The position numbers were made by a program, and so were the translations under genes. The notes below the pieces were generated by a model. It saw only the letters and a program-made list of their open reading frames with translations, had not been told where the DNA came from and ran no database searches. A stretch of 64,000 bases of DNA from GCA-2861595 sp035536185 (GTDB lineage Bacteria > Actinomycetota > Acidimicrobiia > Acidimicrobiales > GCA-2861595), in the NCBI GenBank assembly GCA_035536185.1, contig DATLOM010000064.1, positions 1-64,000 on the forward strand, read 5' to 3'. Below, in pieces: positions 40,664 to 47,485 of the stretch. Position 1 is the stretch's first letter, and each line of letters opens with the position of its first letter.

Positions 40664-41791
40664 ATGATCGACGTGCTACGGCGGAACGCAATCCAGTCGG
40701 CGGTCGGGGCGCTGCTGGCCACTGGCCTGTTGGTGTCAGTCGTCACGAGCGGGTCCTTCGACAGTGCTGGTCACCAGGCCTGCTCAGCGACCACCACGGC
40801 GGCTCCGACAACTACGTCCTCGACGACTACAACGACGACGCTTCTTCCCACCATCCTGACCACCACGACAGCAGCAACAACCACGACCACCACACATCCG
40901 TGCACGACGTCCACTACGTCCGGCTCGGGGTACGGCTACGGCACCACCACGACAACTGCCGCCGGCGCCACCACGACAACTGCCGCCGGCGCCACAACGA
41001 CAACCCGGTCCGGCACCACTGGCACGACGACGACCACCGGCGGCTACTACCTCGATGCCGCTGACGGGGGCATCTTCGCCTTCGGGCCCCAGGCCCGCTT
41101 CGTCGGCTCGACCGGCAACCTGCGCCTCAACAGGCCGGTCGTCGGCATGGCCGCCGATCCCGACGGCACCGGCTACTGGCTGGTGGCCTCCGACGGCGGC
41201 GTGTTCGCCTTCGACGCCCCGTTCTTCGGCTCCACGGGCAACATCCGGCTCAACCAGCCGATTGTCGGGATGGCCGCCACGCCCAACGGGCGGGGTTACT
41301 ACCTGGTGGCGGCCGACGGGGGCGTCTTCGCCTTCGGCGGAGCGGTGTTCCGGGGCTCCACCGGCAACATCCGGCTCAACAGGCCGATGGTGGGCATGGC
41401 TGCCGATCCCGACGGCAACGGCTACTGGCTCTTCGCCTCCGATGGTGGCGTGTTCGCCTTCGACGCCCGCTTCGCCGGCTCCACCGGGGCCATCCGGCTC
41501 AACCAGCCCATGGTGGGAGGCGCCGCCGACCGTGACGGTACGGGTTACTTCATGGTCGCCTCCGATGGCGGGGTGTTCGCCTTCAACGCCAACTTCGCCG
41601 GCTCCACCGGTGCGATCCGGCTCAACCAGCCGATGGTCGGCATCGCCACCGATCCCGACCGGGACGGCTACTGGCTCGTGGCCAGGGACGGCGGCGTCTT
41701 CGCCTTCCGGGCCACCTTCCACGGCTCCACCGGAGCCATCCGGCTCAACCAGCCCATGGTGGGCATGGCCGCCGCGGAACCCCGCCCCTAG
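40664..41791 (+). CDS. Secreted Thr-rich protein with six 41-residue propeller-like repeats (paralogue of 24518)
   Basis: The protein has 375 residues. The N-terminal anchor or signal (IQSAVGALLATGLLVSVVTSGS) is close to that of the protein at 24518. A ~90-residue Thr/Ala/Ser linker follows, with runs such as TTTTTTLLP and repeats of AAGATTTT, then six repeats (GYWLVASDGGVFAFD... GSTGNIRLNQP). Repeats 3, 4, 5 and 6 share the special variants YYLV/FG, YWLF, YFMV and YWLVARDGGVFAFR with the same-rank repeats of the paralogue. The Thr-rich stretch is a natural target for O-glycosylation, which fits its position beside glycan genes (inference). It converges on the DUF2079 gene with a 4-bp overlap. 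Confidence 0.85.
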   Translation: MIDVLRRNAIQSAVGALLATGLLVSVVTSGSFDSAGHQACSATTTAAPTTTSSTTTTTTLLPTILTTTTAATTTTTTHPCTTSTTSGSGYGYGTTTTTAAGATTTTAAGATTTTRSGTTGTTTTTGGYYLDAADGGIFAFGPQARFVGSTGNLRLNRPVVGMAADPDGTGYWLVASDGGVFAFDAPFFGSTGNIRLNQPIVGMAATPNGRGYYLVAADGGVFAFGGAVFRGSTGNIRLNRPMVGMAADPDGNGYWLFASDGGVFAFDARFAGSTGAIRLNQPMVGGAADRDGTGYFMVASDGGVFAFNANFAGSTGAIRLNQPMVGIATDPDRDGYWLVARDGGVFAFRATFHGSTGAIRLNQPMVGMAAAEPRP

Positions 41792-43260
41792 CGAGCTACA
41801 CGCTCGGCCACAAGGATTCCGTCCCGGCTGAACCGGGTGGCGAACTCCTGTACCAGCAAGCCGTCGAGAACTGACTGATCCTGGGCCCCCATCTGACCCC
41901 GGTCCACGACCAGCCATCTCACGATGCCTGGATCGGGTAAACGTTCGCCCCGCACCCCCCACAGGCCGGCGACGAACGGGGTGGGGAACTCGTAGATCAG
42001 CCGGCGGTGCGCGAGATGGGGCACGAGGTTGTAGAACGCGCTGGTGGCCGCGCCGGGCGGGATCATCGCCACCGCCCGCTCCCTGGCTTCCTGGCCCGGC
42101 GGTTCCTTCAGTGGCCAGATTGGGCCGCGGAACTCCCTGCCGATGGGTGACGGGCCCCACGCCACGCTGCTGGCCAGCGCGGTGACCATGACCAGCCCGA
42201 CCAGCGTCCTCCTCGCGCGGTCGCCTTGCCCCATCCACGAGATGGCCTCGACCGTGGCCACTGCCGCCCCGGCCACGACCAGCGCCGAGTAGTGGTACTT
42301 GATGTCGCGGGTGTAGGGGAAGGTCGACAGGGCATTGATGGCCAACATGGGCAGGGCCACGGCGAAGGACGGGAGGGCAAACAGGGGGAGAAGGCCAAAA
42401 GGGCCGACCATGGCCAGGAAGTAGTCGAGACGGTCGTTGCGGGTCAGCGCCCGAAAGGTCCTGCCCGGCCGGCCGGTCACCGAGCGGGCCACGGCACCGG
42501 CACTGTCGCCGAACTCTCCGAAGTAGCCCTCGTAGAAGGGCGGAATCCCGTAGTTGAAGCCGGGGATCACGACGCGGGTCGCCAGTAGGTACCAGGCCGA
42601 TGCGAGGAACGCCGCCATGGCTCCTATCCTCCGGTCGCCGCGCAGGGCGATGAGCACCCCTATCACCACCAACGCCAGCGCGATGTCCTCCTTGCACGAG
42701 ATGGCCAGCGCCGCTGCCGCCCAGAACCAGCCCCAACGGCGGGCCCGGGCGGCCCAGTAGGCGAACAGCAGCGGGCCGATGGCCAGTGTCTCCGGATGGA
42801 AGAACTCCCAGGCCAGGAACTGGTAGGTCGGGTTGAGCAGAAGGACGGCAGCGAGGCCGACTCCGAGCCAGCGGCTCTCCAGGCGGTCGCGGGCCAGCAG
42901 GTAGATCGCCACGGCCCCACTTCCCTGGGCGAGAACCTGGGCGATCAACAGGAACTGCGGGCCGGCCCCCAACCAGTAGAAGGGAGCGAAGAGGTACAGA
43001 ACCGGTGAGACATGGTGGCCGAACACGTTCAGCCCCCGCACCGTGATCAGTTGGCCCTCGAACTGCGAGAGCAGCCACGTGGCCTGGTCGTAGATGCCCA
43101 GGTCGAACCCGTAGGTCGAGAACCGGTCGTGGCGCATCCAACCGAGCACGATGAAGGTGGTCGACCAGACCACCAGCATCAGGCCGAGGGCCCAGCGGGC
43201 CCTGTCACGCCTCGCCAACCACCGTCGGAGAGGGACGGCCCGCCCGTTCCCCTCCGGCAC
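41788..43260 (-). CDS. DUF2079 polytopic membrane protein
   Basis: This 490-residue protein has about 9-11 helices and the DUF2079 signature FDLGIYDQATWLLS, TVRGLNVFGHHVSPVLYLFAPFYWLGAGP and FHPETLAIGPLLFAYW, with CKEDIALALVV further on. A soluble C-terminal domain of ~120 residues follows the last helix (AFYNLVPHLAHRRLIYEFPTPF). The topology and the early Asp are GT-C-like, so a lipid-linked-sugar transferase is plausible. No activity is established from sequence. The GTG at 43260 leaves 34 bp to the divergent FxsA gene. Confidence 0.88.
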   Translation of the reverse strand: MPEGNGRAVPLRRWLARRDRARWALGLMLVVWSTTFIVLGWMRHDRFSTYGFDLGIYDQATWLLSQFEGQLITVRGLNVFGHHVSPVLYLFAPFYWLGAGPQFLLIAQVLAQGSGAVAIYLLARDRLESRWLGVGLAAVLLLNPTYQFLAWEFFHPETLAIGPLLFAYWAARARRWGWFWAAAALAISCKEDIALALVVIGVLIALRGDRRIGAMAAFLASAWYLLATRVVIPGFNYGIPPFYEGYFGEFGDSAGAVARSVTGRPGRTFRALTRNDRLDYFLAMVGPFGLLPLFALPSFAVALPMLAINALSTFPYTRDIKYHYSALVVAGAAVATVEAISWMGQGDRARRTLVGLVMVTALASSVAWGPSPIGREFRGPIWPLKEPPGQEARERAVAMIPPGAATSAFYNLVPHLAHRRLIYEFPTPFVAGLWGVRGERLPDPGIVRWLVVDRGQMGAQDQSVLDGLLVQEFATRFSRDGILVAERVAR

Positions 43261-43294
43261 GGGCCGAACGCTACCGGCCGGTACCCTGGAAACC

Positions 43295-43690
43295 GTGGTT
43301 GGCCTGCTGTTCCTGGCGTTCCTGGTGGTCCCGTTCCTCGAGCTGTTCGTCATCCTGAAGGTGGGCGGCGCCATCGGCGCCCTGAACACCATCGGCCTGC
43401 TCATCGTCGTCAGCGTGGTCGGGGCATGGCTGGTGAAGCGGGAGGGGCTTTCCGTGCTGCGCCGGGCCCAGGCCCGGGTCCAGTCCGGCGGTATCCCGGC
43501 CAAGGAGCTGGTCGACGGGGTGCTCATCCTCTTCGCCGGGGCTCTTCTCCTGACTCCGGGATTCCTCACCGACGTCGTGGCCGTGCTGCTCCTGCTGCCT
43601 CCCGTGAGGGCGGGGCTGCGGGCCAGCACCACCAACGCCCTCGCCCGCCGGGCCGGCCGGGGAAGGATCGGCACCGGCCGTTTTCGGTAG
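43295..43690 (+). CDS. fxsA: FxsA-family membrane protein
   Basis: This 131-residue protein has VGLLFLAFLVVPFLELFVILKVGGAIG, TIGLLIVVSVVGAWLVKREG and the central signature GGIPAKELVDGVLILFAGALLLTPGFLTDVVAVLLLLPPVR. These match FxsA, a cytoplasmic-membrane protein that in E. coli relieves exclusion of phage T7 by plasmid F. The C-terminal tail is basic. The start is GTG at 43295. It lies 42 bp upstream of the kinase gene and may be co-transcribed with it. Confidence 0.92.
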   Translation: MVGLLFLAFLVVPFLELFVILKVGGAIGALNTIGLLIVVSVVGAWLVKREGLSVLRRAQARVQSGGIPAKELVDGVLILFAGALLLTPGFLTDVVAVLLLLPPVRAGLRASTTNALARRAGRGRIGTGRFR

Positions 43691-43732
43691 TTGAGGCGGT
43701 GGGAGGGTAGAACGGCTATTGCGTCGAAGTAG

Positions 43733-45553
43733 TTGCACGTCCACATCCTCGAGACGCCAAGCCCAGGGAAGGCGGCCCGCTCTTTGTCCGACCACGACAC
43801 CGGCCACCGGCCCCTCGTCACACTCCCCGAAGCTGCGGAGTACCTCCATCTGCCGGTGGAGGCGGTCCAGGCGCTGGTCGGCGCCCGCTTCCTGGAGCCC
43901 GTCGGCGGCGTCGGTGATCCGGCCGACACGCTGTTCCCCCTCGTCGACCTGAAGGCCTTCCTGGCCCGCAACGCCGATTACGGCGCCGGCAACCTGGTCC
44001 TGGCCGATGCGGAGGCCGCCGACCCCCAGGCCCTCCTCGACGCCCTCGACGGCCGCGCCGAAGAGATGGCTCGCCGGGCCTTCGACATCTTCTCCACCGT
44101 CTTCACAGAAGCCCAGGGATGGTCGCTCCGGCGCCAGGCCCGGTTCATCGAGCAGGCCAAGGGCCGCTTCGAGGCCATCCTCGCCGTCACCAGCCAGGGG
44201 GCGGAGGTCGACGAGGCCCTGGTGGGGGATCTCCAGGAAGTCGGTGCGGCCGCGGCATGGGACGGCTCGCCGCTGCCCCAGCTCCTGGTCGTGCTGCGCA
44301 TCTCCCGTGACCTGGTGGTCCAGACCGCCGTCGGTCTGGCCGAGGAGAGGGGCCGCCACTGGGGGCTCGCCCTCTCCCTTCTCCTCACCCGCGTCCTGCC
44401 CGCCATCGACCGGCTCACCGACGCTCTGGCCGAGGGCTACTGGGCGGCCATGGTGGACCGCCAGCAGGAGGCGCGCGACCGCTACGAGCACGTGATCGAG
44501 CACTCCTCCGACGGGATCTTCGAGGTCGATCTGGAGGGACGCCTCCGCTACGCCAACCCGTCGTTGGCCATGATCCTCGGCCTGCCCGAGGACGACCTCA
44601 CGGGCACCGAGCTGTCCGAGGTGATGACGGCCCTGGACGGTGGGGGGCCGCTCAGTGGGGTCCTCCCTGGCGGGGGGGCGGGTGGGGTCGGCACCGATGT
44701 CGGCGAGGTGGAGGATTGGGGCCCCGTGCGCCTCACCCTCAGCCGGGCCGACGGCGTGCGCCGGGTGGTCGAAGTTCGCTCCATCGCCCGGCGCCGCCAC
44801 GGCGAGCTGGTCGGCCACCAGGGCGTGGTCCGCGACGTAACCAGTGCCCACGACCTCGAGGCGGGCAAGAACGAGTTCTTAGCCCTGGTCACCAACGACC
44901 TGCGCAGCCCGCTGTCGACCATCGTCGGGCTCGGGGCCACCCTGGAAGCCGAGGCCGGCGAACTGTCACCCGAGCGGGTCCGGCGGGCGGCAGCCTCCAT
45001 CCGGTCCGAGGCCGAGCGCATCTCCCGCCTCGCCGACGACCTCTCCGACGTGAGCCGCCTCGAGGCCACCACGCTGCTGTTGAGCCCCCGCCCCACCGAC
45101 CTGTCCACCGTGGTCGCCAAGGCCGTGGCCCGTACCGGACATCCCGTCGGCGAGGCCGGTGGCGTCGAGGTGCGGGTGCCTGGCGGGGTGCCGGTGGTCG
45201 CCGACCCGGTACGGCTGGAGCAGGTGCTGGCCAACATCGTCGACAACGCCTTCCAGCACGGCGAGCCGCCGGTGGTGGTCGAGATGCTCGACGTCGACAA
45301 GGGGATGCTCGAGCTGGTGGTGACGGACCAGGGCGGCGGCGTGCCGCCCCATCTCGTCCCCACCCTGTTCAGCCGGCTGCGCACGCTCAGCCGCGCCGAC
45401 CGCGACCCTTCCCGCGGCACCGGCCTGGGGCTCTCGCTGGCCCGGGGCATCATCGAGGCCATGGGCGGCCAGGTCTGGTACCAGGCCGGGGCCGAGGGAG
45501 GAGCCCGCTTCCACCTCACTCTGCCCGTGCCCCGCCGGCGCCACGGCGACTGA
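43733..45553 (+). CDS. PAS-containing sensor kinase-like protein without its phospho-acceptor His
   Basis: The protein has 606 residues. The N terminus has a MerR/HTH-like segment (LPEAAEYLHLPVEAVQALV). A helical region and a PAS domain (VIEHSSDGIFEVDLEGRLRYANPSLAMILGL, about residues 250-370) follow, then dimerisation and HATPase domains. The H-box reads FLALVTNDLRSPLS, so Asn388 occupies the position of the phosphorylated His (normal form FLA-VSHELRTPL). The ATP site looks intact: N-box NIVDNAFQHG, G1 VTDQGGGVP, G2 GTGLGLSLA. It may bind ATP and signal or form heterodimers without autophosphorylating in the normal way. The start is TTG at 43733. No response regulator is adjacent. Confidence 0.88.
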   Translation: MHVHILETPSPGKAARSLSDHDTGHRPLVTLPEAAEYLHLPVEAVQALVGARFLEPVGGVGDPADTLFPLVDLKAFLARNADYGAGNLVLADAEAADPQALLDALDGRAEEMARRAFDIFSTVFTEAQGWSLRRQARFIEQAKGRFEAILAVTSQGAEVDEALVGDLQEVGAAAAWDGSPLPQLLVVLRISRDLVVQTAVGLAEERGRHWGLALSLLLTRVLPAIDRLTDALAEGYWAAMVDRQQEARDRYEHVIEHSSDGIFEVDLEGRLRYANPSLAMILGLPEDDLTGTELSEVMTALDGGGPLSGVLPGGGAGGVGTDVGEVEDWGPVRLTLSRADGVRRVVEVRSIARRRHGELVGHQGVVRDVTSAHDLEAGKNEFLALVTNDLRSPLSTIVGLGATLEAEAGELSPERVRRAAASIRSEAERISRLADDLSDVSRLEATTLLLSPRPTDLSTVVAKAVARTGHPVGEAGGVEVRVPGGVPVVADPVRLEQVLANIVDNAFQHGEPPVVVEMLDVDKGMLELVVTDQGGGVPPHLVPTLFSRLRTLSRADRDPSRGTGLGLSLARGIIEAMGGQVWYQAGAEGGARFHLTLPVPRRRHGD

Positions 45554-45592
45554 CCCCCCCTGCCTGAGAGGGCGCGCGTCCTACGCCCTGCC

Positions 45593-46606
45593 TCAGAGCC
45601 GCCCGATGGCCCCTGGGTCCTTGCCTCCATGGCCGGGGTCCACGACCACCTTCCAGGGCACCAGCAGCTCGGCCACCGCCGACTGGGACTCCAACAGGAC
45701 CTGGTCGGCCACCTGGGACAGCGCCCGTACCTCGTAGCGATGGATGCCGGGGCCCACGCGCGGGTCCCGGAACGACAGCGCCTGCGCGCCTGTGGCGCTG
45801 ACGGCGGGGCTGGCGGCGGGTACGCGCCCAACCAGGATCCCGTTGCGCCAGACGGCGTAGCCGGAGGCGCCGGCCACCGGCTGCCAGGCCACCAGAGCGT
45901 CGGTACCGTCGATGCGGCCGGCGTTCAGCCCGGCCGGGGCGGCCAGTCCCAGACCAGCTGGGCCCTGGCGGGCGGGACCGGGACCGGCACCCCGCTCCGG
46001 AAGGGATCGCAGCCGGTCGATCATCCCGGCGGTGATGCCGTCGGCCAGGCGCTGGCGGACGGCGGGGTCGGCCAGCGCCCGGGCCTCCTCCCGGTTGGAG
46101 AGGTAGGCGCCCTCGATGATCAGCGCCGTCGTGCGCGTGTTGCGCAGGACCGCGTAGTAGTCGTCACCCTTGCGACCGGCCCGGGTGAAGGTTCCCCTCG
46201 GCCCCGTGCCGGCGCGGCTCGTCACGCCGGCGAGCAATGAGCGGGCCAGGGCGCGGCCGGCCGGGCTCTCCTGCTGGTGGTAGATCTCCGTGCCCCGGAC
46301 GTTGGGGTTGGTGCTGGCGTTGTTGTGAACCGACAGGAACACGTCGGCGCCGGCGCGGTGGGCGACCTCCGACCGCTCGTCCAGGGGCACGAACACGTCC
46401 CGGTCCCGCGTGAGCACCACCTCCATGCCGGCAGCCCGGAGGCCTGCGGCCAGGCGCAACGACTCGTCGAGGTTGACGTCCTTCTCCCTGAGCAGCACGG
46501 CCGGGCGCGCCGGCGCTCGCCGCCGCGCCGCCTCGGCCCCGCCGGCACTGCCGCCCAGGATGGCGAGGCAGGCCAGGATGGCAACTCCTCGCCGGATGTC
46601 ACCCAC
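45593..46606 (-). CDS. N-acetylmuramoyl-L-alanine amidase with circularly permuted Amidase_3 domain
   Basis: This 337-residue secreted protein has a signal peptide (RRGVAILACLAILGGSAGGAEA). The catalytic-domain order is rotated. The N-terminal part starts with LLREKDVNLDESL (Zn ligand Glu41), then LTRDRDVFVPLDER, FLSVHNNAS (His94) and IIEGAYLSN (catalytic Glu165). A linker and a fibronectin-III-like domain (ALVAWQPVAGASGYAVWRNG) follow. The canonical first strand of the domain, VVVDPGHGGKDPGAIGRL (His326), is the very last thing before the stop. Normal Amidase_3 enzymes begin with this strand and continue directly into REKDVNL. All four catalytic residues are present, so activity on peptidoglycan is plausible. 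The GTG at 46606 is the probable start. Confidence 0.88.
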   Translation of the reverse strand: MGDIRRGVAILACLAILGGSAGGAEAARRRAPARPAVLLREKDVNLDESLRLAAGLRAAGMEVVLTRDRDVFVPLDERSEVAHRAGADVFLSVHNNASTNPNVRGTEIYHQQESPAGRALARSLLAGVTSRAGTGPRGTFTRAGRKGDDYYAVLRNTRTTALIIEGAYLSNREEARALADPAVRQRLADGITAGMIDRLRSLPERGAGPGPARQGPAGLGLAAPAGLNAGRIDGTDALVAWQPVAGASGYAVWRNGILVGRVPAASPAVSATGAQALSFRDPRVGPGIHRYEVRALSQVADQVLLESQSAVAELLVPWKVVVDPGHGGKDPGAIGRL

Positions 46607-46661
46607 TATTCGCCAACCATAGCCACCGGTGGCGTGACCCGCGTCCCTACCTGTTCGTTCC

Positions 46662-46698
46662 GAGTACATAGCGGGCCGTTTCCGCCCGCTATGTACTC
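46662..46698. repeat. 37-bp palindromic repeat, copy 2
   Basis: GAGTACATAGCGGG and CCCGCTATGTACTC form a perfect 14-bp stem around CCGTTTCCG. It lies in the divergent region between the amidase and the ABC transporter, where a terminator is not expected. The flanks differ from copies 1 and 3. Confidence 0.9.
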
Positions 46699-46743
46699 CC
46701 AACCGCGGGAGCCCTGCATACGGAGACCTACTATCGCCGGCAC

Positions 46744-47484
46744 GTGAAGACGGCCCCCGATCCAGTTCGACCTCAGCCGTCGCCGGACCAGCCCCTCCTG
46801 GTGGCCACCGGGGTGGAGAAGACCTACCGCACCGGTGCCGACGCCGTGGTGGCTCTCAACGGGGTCGACCTGTCCGTCGATGCCGGCGAGATGGTGGCCG
46901 TGATGGGGCCCTCGGGTTCGGGCAAGACGACGCTGTTGAACTGCCTGGCCGGCCTGGACGACATCGACGCCGGCACCGTCGTGCTCGGCGGCGAGAGCAT
47001 CCACGAGATGACCGACGCCCGCCGGACCCGCCACCGGGCCGAGACCATGGGCTTCATCTTCCAGGCCTTCAACCTCATCCCCGTGTTCACCGCCACCGAG
47101 AACACCGAGCTGCCCCTCCTGTTGGCCGGCCGCCCGGCCAAAGAGGCCCGGGCCGCCGCGCGTGAGACCCTCGAGCGCGTCGGGCTGGGCCACCGCCTGG
47201 ACCACCGTCCCACGGAGCTGTCCGGCGGCGAGCAGCAACGTGTGGCCGTCGCCCGCGCCCTGGCCGGCCGCCCCCTGCTGGTGTGGGCCGACGAGCCCAC
47301 CGGCAACCTCGACTCCGAGACGGCCGGCGCCGTCATGGGCCTGCTCCGCGAGCTGCACGCCGAGGGCCTCACGCTGATCCTCGTCACCCACGACGACGCC
47401 ATCGGGGCCGCCGCCCCCCGCCGCGTCGTGGTGCGCGACGGCAAGGTCGTGGCCGACGAACGCCGCGCCCCCGTCCCCGGCTGA
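46744..47484 (+). CDS. ABC transporter ATP-binding protein, MacB/LolD type
   Basis: The protein has 246 residues: Walker A GPSGSGKTTLLN, Q-loop FIFQAFNLIPVFTATEN, signature LSGGEQQRVAVARAL, Walker B LLVWADEPTGNLDSE and the switch His in LVTHD. The FNLIP-type Q-loop and TGNLDSE are typical of ATPases that drive FtsX-like mechanotransmission permeases. The start is GTG at 46744. The permease gene starts one base after its stop, so the two form one unit. Confidence 0.95.
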   Translation: MKTAPDPVRPQPSPDQPLLVATGVEKTYRTGADAVVALNGVDLSVDAGEMVAVMGPSGSGKTTLLNCLAGLDDIDAGTVVLGGESIHEMTDARRTRHRAETMGFIFQAFNLIPVFTATENTELPLLLAGRPAKEARAAARETLERVGLGHRLDHRPTELSGGEQQRVAVARALAGRPLLVWADEPTGNLDSETAGAVMGLLRELHAEGLTLILVTHDDAIGAAAPRRVVVRDGKVVADERRAPVPG

Positions 47485-47485
47485 C

